DNA of 64,000 nucleotides from Streptomyces sp. TLI_105 (lineage in GTDB: Bacteria > Actinomycetota > Actinomycetes > Streptomycetales > Streptomycetaceae). Below the pieces are notes generated by a model. That model was not told where the DNA came from, did not search any database, and saw only the letters and a program-made list of their open reading frames with translations. Made by a program: the position numbers and the translations under genes. Shown here in pieces: positions 43,841-51,148 of this stretch; within the stretch, counting starts at the first letter, position 1, and every line of letters starts with the position of its first letter. The stretch is taken from contig NZ_FNSM01000001.1 of NCBI RefSeq assembly GCF_900105415.1, positions 3,076,501 to 3,140,500 on the forward strand, given 5' to 3'.

Positions 43841-44707
43841 ATGGACCTCAGCGCCGAACTCAGTGAATTCCTTCGCTCCCGCAGGGCCCGGCTGAAGCCG
43901 CAGGACGTGGGCCTGCCCGAGTTCGGGCGGCACCGGCGGGTGCCGGGGCTTCGCCGCGAGGAGCTGGCGCAGCTGGCCGGGGTGTCCGTGGCGTACTACA
44001 CGCGGCTCGAACAGGGCAACGGGCGGAACGTGTCCATGGAGGTGCTCGACTCCATCGCGCGGGCGCTGCGGCTGAGCGACACCGAGCGGGCGCATCTGAC
44101 GCATCTGGCGAAGCCGACGGTGAAGAAGCGGCAGCGGGCGGCGATCGCCCGTCCGCAGCGGATCCGGCCGGGGCTCCAGCACCTCCTGGACGCGATGGAC
44201 GGGCTGCCCGCCTTCGTCCTGGGCCGCCGGGGCGACATCCTGGCCTGGAACCGGATGGCGCGGGCCCTGATGGGCGATTTCGAGGCCTGGGAGCCGGCCG
44301 ACCGGAACATGGCCCGGATGATCTTCCTCGAACCGAACGCGCGCGATCTCTACGTCGACTGGGAGTGCAAGGCGACCGAGGTCGTGAGCGTGCTGCGGCT
44401 GTACGCGGGCTGCTACCCGGACGATCCGCAGCTGCTCGCGCTGGTCGGCGAGCTGTCGGTGCGCAGCGAGGAGTTCCGCTCGCTGTGGGCGGCGCACACG
44501 GTGACCGACAAGGGGCACGGGCGGAAGCGGCTGCGGCATCCGCTGGTGGGCGAGATGACGCTGTCGTACGAGTCGCTGAAGGTGGCCGGGGACGATCCGG
44601 ACCTGGTGCTCGTGACGTACCACGCGGAGCCGGGGACGCCCTCGGCGGACGCGCTGCGGCTGCTCGCGCAGTGGGGCGTGGACGAGGCCGCGGACGTGCG
44701 GGGATGA
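43841..44707 (+). CDS. XRE-family regulator with MmyB-like ligand domain
   Basis: Encodes 288 aa from ATG 43841. An N-terminal helix-turn-helix ([25 protein letters not shown], near 35-60) is followed by the MmyB-like (MLTR ligand-binding) domain, including [33 protein letters not shown] near 115-145 and [16 protein letters not shown] near 185. The MmyB-like domain binds small fatty-acid-type ligands in characterised members. Divergent orientation next to the alcohol dehydrogenase gene suggests control of that gene. A very strong hairpin follows. Confidence 0.92.
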   Translation: MDLSAELSEFLRSRRARLKPQDVGLPEFGRHRRVPGLRREELAQLAGVSVAYYTRLEQGNGRNVSMEVLDSIARALRLSDTERAHLTHLAKPTVKKRQRAAIARPQRIRPGLQHLLDAMDGLPAFVLGRRGDILAWNRMARALMGDFEAWEPADRNMARMIFLEPNARDLYVDWECKATEVVSVLRLYAGCYPDDPQLLALVGELSVRSEEFRSLWAAHTVTDKGHGRKRLRHPLVGEMTLSYESLKVAGDDPDLVLVTYHAEPGTPSADALRLLAQWGVDEAADVRG

Positions 44708-44728
44708 CGTCCGCGGACGTGCCGGGAT

Positions 44729-44769
44729 GACGAGAAGGCCCCCTCCCGCTGCGGGAGGGGGCCTTCTCG
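44729..44769. terminator. Strong bidirectional terminator
   Basis: A 19-bp perfect stem with 3-nt CTG loop lies between the regulator stop and the convergent transpeptidase gene. Confidence 0.9.
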
Positions 44770-44784
44770 TGACGCGTGTACGGA

Positions 44785-46053
44785 TCAGACCGCCGAGCCG
44801 GCCTTCCACTCCGACCAGCTCATGTTCCAGCCGTTGAGGCCGTTGTCGGGCTTGATCGTCTTGTCGTTGGAGTTCTTGACGATGACGACGTCGCCGATGA
44901 GCGAGTGGTCGAAGAACCAGGCGGCCGTCTGGTTCGGGTCGCCGGCGCCCTTGACGTCGGCGAGGCCGACGCAGCCGTGGCTGGTGTTCACGTTGCCGAA
45001 GATCGACCGCGCGCCCCAGTAGTTGCCGTGGACGAAGGTGCCGGAGTTGGACAGGCGCATGGCGTGCGGCACGTCCTTGATGTCGTACTCGCCCTTGCCG
45101 TCGTCGTCGGTGAAGCCGACGGTGGCGCCGTTCATCCGGGTCTCCTTGAACTTCTCGGAGATCACCATCTGACCGTTGTAGGTGGTGTTCTCCGGGGAGC
45201 CGGCGGAGATCGGGATGGTCTTGATCGTCTTGCCGTCCTGCTGGACCTTCATGGTCTTGGTGGCGGCGTCGACGATGGAGACCTGGTTGCGGCCGATCGT
45301 GAAGGTGACGGTCTTCTGCTGCACGCCGAAGACGCCGTCGGCGCCCTCGACGCCGTCGAGGTTCAGCTTCAGCGTGACGGTCGAGCCCTCGGTCCAGTAC
45401 GCGTCGGGGCGGAAGTCGAGACGGGTCGAGTTGAACCAGTGCCCGACGACCTCCTGACCGGAGCTGGAGGAGACCGTGATGCCGCTCTGGACGGCCTTCT
45501 TGTCGGTGATCGCCTTGTTGAAGTTGATCGAGACCGGCATGCCGACGCCGACGGTCGAACCGTCCTCGGGCGTGAAGTTGCCGATGAAGCTGTTGGCCTT
45601 CGAGACGGTGGTGAACGAGGAGTTCTCGTGCGCCTCCAGGCCCTCCGCGTCGGTGGCGGTGGCGGCGATCTTGTAGACCGTGGCCCGCTCGAGCTGCTCG
45701 CTCGGCTTCCAGCTGAGCCCGTCGGCCGCTATCTCACCCTTGACCCGGGCGCCCTCGGCGGAGGTCATGGTGACCTCGGTGAGCTTGCCCTCGGTCACGG
45801 TGACCTTGGCGTCTTTGTTGATGGAGGCGTTCTGGGCGCCGTTCTTCGGCGAGATCGTGATCTGCGCCTTGGAGGTCTTCTGCGCGGCCGCCTCGTCGAC
45901 CTGGGCCTGTGACTGCGGCGACGCGGAACCGGAGGCGCTGCCGTCCTTGTCCCCGTCGTTGCACGCCGAGAGCACGAGTACGCCGCTGAGCACCGTGGCT
46001 GCCGCCGCCAGGCTCCTGCGGCGCTTGCCGACCGTCATCACACGCTTCTCCAT
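44785..46053 (-). CDS. L,D-transpeptidase lipoprotein (YkuD) with Ig-like domains
   Basis: Encodes 422 aa if started at ATG 46053; ATG 46038, with GGAG 9 bp ahead, is almost equally good. A basic N terminus and the lipobox LVLSAC (Cys near residue 26) mark a lipoprotein. Two Ig-like domains occupy about 50-240, as in mycobacterial LdtMt2-type enzymes. The YkuD domain holds HGNYWGARSIFGN and the catalytic SHGC with Cys361. It makes 3-3 crosslinks in peptidoglycan outside the membrane. Not organised in an operon; ends at the strong terminator. Confidence 0.93.
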   Translation of the reverse strand: MEKRVMTVGKRRRSLAAAATVLSGVLVLSACNDGDKDGSASGSASPQSQAQVDEAAAQKTSKAQITISPKNGAQNASINKDAKVTVTEGKLTEVTMTSAEGARVKGEIAADGLSWKPSEQLERATVYKIAATATDAEGLEAHENSSFTTVSKANSFIGNFTPEDGSTVGVGMPVSINFNKAITDKKAVQSGITVSSSSGQEVVGHWFNSTRLDFRPDAYWTEGSTVTLKLNLDGVEGADGVFGVQQKTVTFTIGRNQVSIVDAATKTMKVQQDGKTIKTIPISAGSPENTTYNGQMVISEKFKETRMNGATVGFTDDDGKGEYDIKDVPHAMRLSNSGTFVHGNYWGARSIFGNVNTSHGCVGLADVKGAGDPNQTAAWFFDHSLIGDVVIVKNSNDKTIKPDNGLNGWNMSWSEWKAGSAV

Positions 46054-46208
46054 CGTCGCCGGTTCCCTGCCAACTTCTTCTATGAACGCCCATGACACCC
46101 CGTACGGTTCCGTGACCGGAGGGTTTGTGGGCAATGCCACTGATCCACGGGGAACACCACTCGTCCACACGCGCGGAGTCCCGTCGCCGGTTCCCGGTGC
46201 CGTGGAAA

Positions 46209-46233
46209 GGCCCCGGGACGGCGTCCCGGGGCC
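46209..46233 (-). terminator. Terminator of the acidic hypothetical gene
   Basis: A perfect 11-bp stem (GGCCCCGGGAC and complement, 3-nt loop) ends in CTTTCC when read on the - strand, 24 bp beyond the stop at 46257. Confidence 0.75.
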
Positions 46234-46256
46234 CGCGCCTGGTGCGGATTCCCGCC

Positions 46257-46592
46257 TCAGCGGTCGTCGTCCTCCCCGCCCCCATCTTCCTCGCCGAGGT
46301 CCCACTCCAGCGCATCGGGGTCGTAATCGATCTCCTCGCTGCTCCAGGAGGCCTGGACCATCTCGATCCCGGGGACGTCGCGGATCAGGTCGAAGGGCTC
46401 GACGAGGTAGGCGAGCGCCTCGGCGCTGTCCTCGCGCGCGGCCTCGCGCGCCTGCACCCGCTCCTCCTCGGGCATGAACTCGTCGTCGTCGATCCGGGCC
46501 TCGGCGGCCTCGGTCAGCTCGGCGGGACCGTCGATCTCCAGGACGACATCGACGCGAAGGCGGACATAGCGTGTGGACTCAGGTGTGCTCAT
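46257..46592 (-). CDS. Acidic hypothetical protein
   Basis: ATG 46592 gives 111 aa. The N-terminal part (MSTPESTRYVRLRVDVVLEIDGPAEL) looks like a short beta-alpha-beta unit; Glu and Asp are very abundant and the C terminus is GEEDGGGEDDDR. There is no signal peptide or membrane segment and no recognised family. No good ribosome-binding site is seen, so it may be leaderless. It is divergent from the LAETG protein gene. Confidence 0.72.
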   Translation of the reverse strand: MSTPESTRYVRLRVDVVLEIDGPAELTEAAEARIDDDEFMPEEERVQAREAAREDSAEALAYLVEPFDLIRDVPGIEMVQASWSSEEIDYDPDALEWDLGEEDGGGEDDDR

Positions 46593-46703
46593 GGATCGGA
46601 GCGTAGGGGGCCGGAGGCCCTCGGCTTTCCCGCGACCCGCTGTGTTCCGTAGCATCGGCGCACCGACCAATTCGCGGTTTCCGCAAGGGGGATCGAAATT
46701 TCC

Positions 46704-46973
46704 GTGTCCGCCGCCCGACGCCTGCTGCTGACCGCCATCGCCGCGGGGACGCTGCTGTGCGCCCTGTGGTTCGTGCCGACCGCGAACGCCACCGACCAGG
46801 AGGGCGGGGCGCGGATCGGGGTGACCCAGGACGGTTCCCTCACGGACGACGGTCGCCTGGCCGAGACCGGGGGTCGGAACACCACGGCGTACCTGCTCGG
46901 CGGGACGGCTTTCCTGGGGGTCGGGGCGGGTTCCGTGACGCTCGCGATGCGGCGCCGGGGCCGCGCCTTCTGA
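46704..46973 (+). CDS. Small LAETG-anchored surface protein
   Basis: GTG 46704 follows AAGGGGGA; 89 aa. A Sec signal peptide (about residues 1-29, ending TANA) is followed by only about 22 mature residues (TDQEGGARIGVTQDGSLTDD), then LAETG (52-56), a hydrophobic segment (62-80) and the basic tail RRRGRAF. This is a complete sorting signal of the LAXTG class used by class E sortases in Streptomyces, as in long chaplins. The mature part is so short that it may be a linker or a tag-like surface peptide. The function is unknown. Confidence 0.82.
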   Translation: MSAARRLLLTAIAAGTLLCALWFVPTANATDQEGGARIGVTQDGSLTDDGRLAETGGRNTTAYLLGGTAFLGVGAGSVTLAMRRRGRAF

Positions 46974-46984
46974 CGGCCCCGCAG

Positions 46985-47073
46985 GCGTGAAGGGCCGCTC
47001 CCCGTACGGGTGAAGGGGTGACTCCCCCTACGCGTGAAGGGTCGGCTCCCCTACGCGTGAAGGGCCGCCCCCG
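46985..47073. repeat. Four tandem copies of a 23-24 bp unit
   Basis: Imperfect units of GCGTGAAGGGCCGCTCCCC type begin at 46985, 47008, 47032 and 47055. The last copy runs into the terminator hairpin. Confidence 0.85.
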
Positions 47074-47090
47074 GAGACGGGGGCGGCCCT
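47061..47090. terminator. Bidirectional terminator
   Basis: A perfect 13-bp stem (AGGGCCGCCCCCG, loop GAGA, complement) and trailing TTTCG lies between the LAETG gene and hutH. Confidence 0.88.
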
Positions 47091-47131
47091 TTCGTACGGC
47101 TCGGCGGTTGCGCCGGTCGTACGGCTCGTCC

Positions 47132-48679
47132 TTACGCCAGCGGGCCCGTGACCGGCTCCACGGCCGCGACCAGCTTCCCTTCGCGCACGAAGGCGTCCGC
47201 GCCCGCCAGGTCGGGGGCGAGGAACCGGTCCGGGCCGGGGCCCTCGACGCCGGCCGCGCGCAGGGCGTCGATGGCGGCCTGCGAGGCGGGGGCCGGGGTG
47301 AGGCCCTCGCGGAGCTCGATGCCGCGGGTGGCGGCGTACAGCTCGACCGCGATGATCCGGTTGAGGTTGCCGATCGCGGTGCGCAGCTTGCGGGCGGCGG
47401 ACCAGCCCATGGAGACGTGGTCCTCCTGCATCGCGGAGGACGGGATGGAGTCGGCGGAGGCCGGGACGGCGAGCCGCTTCATCTCGCTGACCAGGGCGGC
47501 CTGGGTGTACTGGGCGATCATCAGGCCCGAGTCGACGCCGGCGTCGTCCGCGAGGAACGGCGGGAGGCCGTGCGAGCGGTTCTTGTCGAGGAGCCGGTCG
47601 GTGCGGCGCTCGGCGATGGAGCCGAGGTCGGCGGCGGCGATCGCGAGGAAGTCGAGGACGTACGCGACGGGGGCGCCGTGGAAGTTGCCGTTGGAGCGGA
47701 CCTCGCCGCTGGACAGCACGACCGGGTTGTCGACGGCGGCGGCGAGCTCGCGCTCGGCGACGAGCCGGGCGTGGGCCATGGTGTCGCGGCCGGCGCCGGC
47801 GACCTGCGGGGCGCAGCGCACCGAGTAGGCGTCCTGGACGCGGGGGGCCTCGCCCGCCTGGGCGTGGCCGGTGAGGCCGGAGCCCTTGAGCACGGCCAGC
47901 ATGTTGGCGGCGGAGGCGGCCTGGCCCGGGTGCGGGCGGATGGCGTGCAGCTCGGGCTCGAGGACCTTCTCGGTGCCGAGGAGGGCTTCGAGGGAGAGGG
48001 CGGCGGTGATGTCGGCCGACTTGTAGAGCGTGTCGAGGTCGGCGAGGGCCATGACCAGCATGCCGAGCATGCCGTCGGTGCCGTTGAGGAGGGCGAGGCC
48101 CTCCTTCTCCTTGAGCTCGACGGGGGCGATGCCGGCGGCGGCGAGGAGCTCGCCGGCGGGCTTCACCACGCCGTCGGGGCCCTCGGCGTCGCCCTCGCCC
48201 ATGAGCGCGAGGGCGCAGTGGGAGAGCGGGGCGAGGTCGCCGGAGCAGCCGAGGGAGCCGTACTCGTGGACGACGGGGGTGATGCCGGCGTTGAGGACGT
48301 CGGCCATGGTCTGGGCGACCTCGGGGCGGACGCCGGTGTGCCCGGAGGCCACGGTCTTGAGGCGGAGGAACATCAGGGCGCGGACGACCTCGCGCTCGAC
48401 GCGCGGGCCCATGCCGGCGGCGTGCGAGCGGACGATGTTGCGCTGGAGCTGGGCGCGGAGCTCGTGGCTGATGTGCCGGGTGGCGAGTGCGCCGAAACCG
48501 GTGGAGACCCCGTAGACGGGCTCGGGCTTGGCGGCGAGCGCGTCGACGATGTCCCGGGCGGCGGCCAGGGCGGCCACGGCCTCGGTCGACAGCTCGACGC
48601 GGGCGCCGTGGCGGGCGACGTCGATGACGTCCTGCGGGGTCGTGCCGGACGTGCCGAGGACGACTGTCTGCATATCCAT
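47132..48679 (-). CDS. hutH: Histidine ammonia-lyase
   Basis: ATG 48679, 8 bp behind AGGGTG, gives 515 aa; a further ATG six bases on (48673) is possible. The MIO-cofactor motif reads Cys145-Ser146-Gly147 within GSLGCSGDLAPLSH, where many homologs have Ala-Ser-Gly. Active-site landmarks YGVSTGFG (56-63) and QEDHVSMGWSAARK (near 418-431) are present. It converts histidine to urocanate in histidine degradation. No other hut gene lies next to it. It is monocistronic and divergent, with its upstream region against the GGDEF gene stop. Confidence 0.95.
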   Translation of the reverse strand: MDMQTVVLGTSGTTPQDVIDVARHGARVELSTEAVAALAAARDIVDALAAKPEPVYGVSTGFGALATRHISHELRAQLQRNIVRSHAAGMGPRVEREVVRALMFLRLKTVASGHTGVRPEVAQTMADVLNAGITPVVHEYGSLGCSGDLAPLSHCALALMGEGDAEGPDGVVKPAGELLAAAGIAPVELKEKEGLALLNGTDGMLGMLVMALADLDTLYKSADITAALSLEALLGTEKVLEPELHAIRPHPGQAASAANMLAVLKGSGLTGHAQAGEAPRVQDAYSVRCAPQVAGAGRDTMAHARLVAERELAAAVDNPVVLSSGEVRSNGNFHGAPVAYVLDFLAIAAADLGSIAERRTDRLLDKNRSHGLPPFLADDAGVDSGLMIAQYTQAALVSEMKRLAVPASADSIPSSAMQEDHVSMGWSAARKLRTAIGNLNRIIAVELYAATRGIELREGLTPAPASQAAIDALRAAGVEGPGPDRFLAPDLAGADAFVREGKLVAAVEPVTGPLA

Positions 48680-48839
48680 ATTCAGCACCCTACGGACTGA
48701 AGACCAACATGTCACTAGCCGATTTTGTCACCGTCCCCACACGGGACGGCCCCTTACCGGATCGAACCTCGCCGCCGGGCTCCCGGTCCGGGGCCGGAGG
48801 GCCGCCCGGGCGGCGCCGGAACCGCCGCCGGGACGCCCC

Positions 48840-50000
48840 CTACGGATGCCCTTCGTCCGGGGCGTCCGACTCCGCCCGGCGCGGGCCCGCCGCCGGGGCG
48901 TCGCGGAAGCGGCGGCGGTCGCGGGCACCGGGGGGCGCGTCCGCGAGCCGGATGACCGTGCCGTCGCGGCCCGCGACGACGGGCTTCGTCGAGCGGTCGG
49001 CCTTGGCCTGGTACTGGGCGGCGTCGGCGAGCCGGAAGAGGCGGCGGGCCGACCTGAGCGGGCCGATGGGGTCCCCGGTGGACGCGACCCCGCAGGCCAC
49101 GCCCTCGCCGAGCTCCAGCTCCGCCGCCCGTACGCACAGCTCCTCGGCGACCGCGACGACCTCGTCCGCCGTCGGGCCGACGGTGAGGAGGCAGAACTCG
49201 TCGCCGCCCAGGCGGGCCGCGAGGGCGCCGGGGAGCATGGCTCCGCAGCAGGAGAGGACCGAGCCGAAGCGTTCGAGGAGGCGGTCGCCGACGGCGTGGC
49301 CGTGGGTGTCGTTGACGCGCTTGAGGCCGTTCAGGTCGCAGACCATGAGGCTCACGACGGAGCCGTCCGCCCGGTAGCGCTCGATGGCCTCGTCCAGACG
49401 GGTGTCGACGGCCCGCCGGTTGGCAAGACCCGTCAGGGGGTCGGTGAAGGCCAGCTTGCGGACCTCCTCCAGGCGTTCGGCCTGGGCGATGCCGGCGGCG
49501 ACGACCGCCGCGAGCACGGTCGCGAAGTCGGCGTCCGCCCGGCTGAAAGGTTTCTCCTCCGGCGGGCGGGCCACGTACAGCTCTCCCCACGCGCGCCCGT
49601 GCAGCACGATCGGGGCGACCACGCAGCAGCCGCGCCCCCGCCGCCGCAGACCCCTCACCCGACCGGTCGCCACGGGGTCGGCGGCGGTCTCCACCCAGGC
49701 GTCGGGCTCGCCGCCGCCCGCCCACTGCTCGTGCAGGAACTCGGTGATCTCGGGGAACTGATACACCGGGTACGTCTCCGAGTCCGGGAACTCCTCCTCG
49801 CCCACGGCCCGGTCCCCGGCGTTCACCAGGACCTTGAGGCGGCCGTGGTCCCGCTCCCAGACGGACAGGGCGGCGAAGCTCCCGTCGAGCCCCTCGCGGG
49901 CCCCGAGCGCCGCCGCCCGCCAGAACTCGCGCGGGGTGTGCGCCGCCGCCATCGCCTGCGCCAGCGCCACTACGGCCCGCAGCCGTCCGTCCTCACCCAT
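48840..50000 (-). CDS. GAF-GGDEF diguanylate cyclase
   Basis: Encodes 386 aa from ATG 50000. Residues about 20-175 form a GAF-like sensor (CCVVAPIVLHGRAWGELYVARP near 125-145), then a linker, and the GGDEF domain begins near 184 with LAFTDPLTGLANRRAVD. The active motif GGDEF is intact at 265-269. No RxxD product-inhibition site precedes it. It should make cyclic di-GMP, which in Streptomyces controls the BldD master regulator. The C-terminal 50 residues are basic and disordered. A GTGAGTCAC site resembling a BldD box lies 50 bp upstream. Confidence 0.93.
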   Translation of the reverse strand: MGEDGRLRAVVALAQAMAAAHTPREFWRAAALGAREGLDGSFAALSVWERDHGRLKVLVNAGDRAVGEEEFPDSETYPVYQFPEITEFLHEQWAGGGEPDAWVETAADPVATGRVRGLRRRGRGCCVVAPIVLHGRAWGELYVARPPEEKPFSRADADFATVLAAVVAAGIAQAERLEEVRKLAFTDPLTGLANRRAVDTRLDEAIERYRADGSVVSLMVCDLNGLKRVNDTHGHAVGDRLLERFGSVLSCCGAMLPGALAARLGGDEFCLLTVGPTADEVVAVAEELCVRAAELELGEGVACGVASTGDPIGPLRSARRLFRLADAAQYQAKADRSTKPVVAGRDGTVIRLADAPPGARDRRRFRDAPAAGPRRAESDAPDEGHP

Positions 50001-50049
50001 TCCTCCAGCTTAGGGAGGTTTGATCCGTTTTCCCCACCGAGACGTCACC

Positions 50050-50058
50050 GTGAGTCAC
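50050..50058. promoter_or_regulatory. Possible BldD-binding site
   Basis: GTGAGTCAC fits the recalled BldD half-site pattern (AGTGA-n-TCAC-like) and lies about 50 bp upstream of the GGDEF start codon on the - strand. Confidence 0.35.
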
Positions 50059-50095
50059 ATTTGGTACAAAACGGTAAAGTCCCTGCCTGGGTTTC

Positions 50096-50884
50096 CTACT
50101 CCCCCGGCCAGTTCGGCTTCCGCTTCTCGTTGAAGGCCGCCACGCCCTCCGCCCGGTCGCCCGAGAACGCCACCGAACGCCAGGCCGCGTCCTCGACCTC
50201 CAGGCCCGCCCGCAGGTCCAGGCCCTGACCGAGCCGCATCGCCTTCTTCGCCGCGCGCAGGCCGACCGGCGAGTTCGCCGCGATCCGCCCGGCGAGCTCC
50301 AGGGCCGCCGTCCGCGCGTCCTCCTCCAGGAGGTCGACGAGGCCGAGCTCGCGGGCCTCGGCCGCCTCCACCCGACGGGCCGTGAAGACCAGCTCGGCGG
50401 CGCGCGCCGCACCCACCCGGCGCGGGAGCAGCTGCGTACCGCCACCGCCGGGGATCACGCCCACGGAGACCTCGGGAAGGCCGACGACGGCGGTCGCGTC
50501 GGCCACGATGACGTCGCAGGAGAGCGCCAGCTCGAAGCCGCCGCCGAGGGCGTAGCCGTGCACGGCCGCGACGGTCGGCATCGGCAGCTCCAGGACGCCG
50601 GTGTAGGCGGCGCGGGCCGTCGGGCGCTGGCGGACGAGCTCGGCGTCGGTGAAGGAGTTGCGCTCCTTGAGGTCGGCGCCGACGCAGAAGGCGCGGTCGT
50701 TCGAGGAGGTCAGGACGGTGACGCGGACCTCGGGGTCGGCGGCGAGGGCGTCGCAGGCGGCGCCGATGGAGCGGGCCATCTCGGAGGAGACGGCGTTCAT
50801 GGCCTTGGGCCGGTCGAGGACCAGCTCCGCGACGTGACCGTCCTTCCGGACCACCACGAACTCACCAAAGCGCTGCTCGGACAT
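50096..50884 (-). CDS. Enoyl-CoA hydratase/isomerase family protein
   Basis: ATG 50884, behind GGGAGGG, gives 262 aa; an open frame reaching 51103 runs through the MITE-like element and is rejected. Crotonase-fold landmarks are visible. An oxyanion-hole strand RAFCVGADLKE (near 67) is followed by the second oxyanion loop HGYALGGGFELALSCDVIVA (near 108) and the catalytic Glu region LPEVSVGVIPGGGGTQLLPR (near 133). It hydrates trans-2-enoyl-CoA in fatty-acid or branched-chain amino-acid degradation; other crotonase reactions are possible. A perfect TTAAC dyad precedes the start. Confidence 0.9.
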   Translation of the reverse strand: MSEQRFGEFVVVRKDGHVAELVLDRPKAMNAVSSEMARSIGAACDALAADPEVRVTVLTSSNDRAFCVGADLKERNSFTDAELVRQRPTARAAYTGVLELPMPTVAAVHGYALGGGFELALSCDVIVADATAVVGLPEVSVGVIPGGGGTQLLPRRVGAARAAELVFTARRVEAAEARELGLVDLLEEDARTAALELAGRIAANSPVGLRAAKKAMRLGQGLDLRAGLEVEDAAWRSVAFSGDRAEGVAAFNEKRKPNWPGE

Positions 50885-50908
50885 GACCGCACACCCTCCC
50901 GGTTCAGT

Positions 50909-50930
50909 CCTGTTAACGGGTGTTAACAGG
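50909..50930. promoter_or_regulatory. Candidate operator: GTTAAC dyad
   Basis: CCTGTTAAC, 4-nt GGGT, GTTAACAGG: a perfect 9-bp inverted repeat 25-46 bp upstream of the enoyl-CoA hydratase start. The shape suits a TetR- or FadR-type dimeric repressor. Confidence 0.6.
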
Positions 50931-50947
50931 CGTTCACCGGGAGATCC

Positions 50948-51148
50948 TAGGGCCTGGCGGCCGGATCCGGCAGGGTCAGGAACGGCGCCTGGTGCGTGCA
51001 GCTGCAAGGCGGAGGAGGGAGGCGATGGGGTCTCCCCTGTTCGAGCGAAGTCGAGAACTTGGGGAAGGAGCCACGCCGACCGACGGCAACGCGGCAGATG
51101 CACGCACCAGGCGCCGCGAGCCCTGCCGGATCCGGCCGCCAGGCCCTA
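50948..51148. mobile_element. MITE-like non-coding element with terminal inverted repeats
   Basis: The two ends are perfect inverted copies over 28 bp (50948-50975 and 51121-51148, TA included). A second perfect 17-bp arm pair is at 50984-51000 and 51099-51115. TA lies at both outer edges, as expected for IS630/Tc1-mariner insertions. The inner part has a GGGGTCTCCCCTGTTCGAGC region that, as recalled, occurs in many Streptomyces intergenic repeats. No open reading frame of note is present; it can only move with a transposase supplied in trans. Confidence 0.85.

Noticed and set aside
50948..51148. Element as a rho-independent terminator between cyclase and hydratase
   Set aside because: The arms are 28 and 17 bp and about 145 bp apart with TA at both ends, which fits an insertion element better, although the transcript could still fold.
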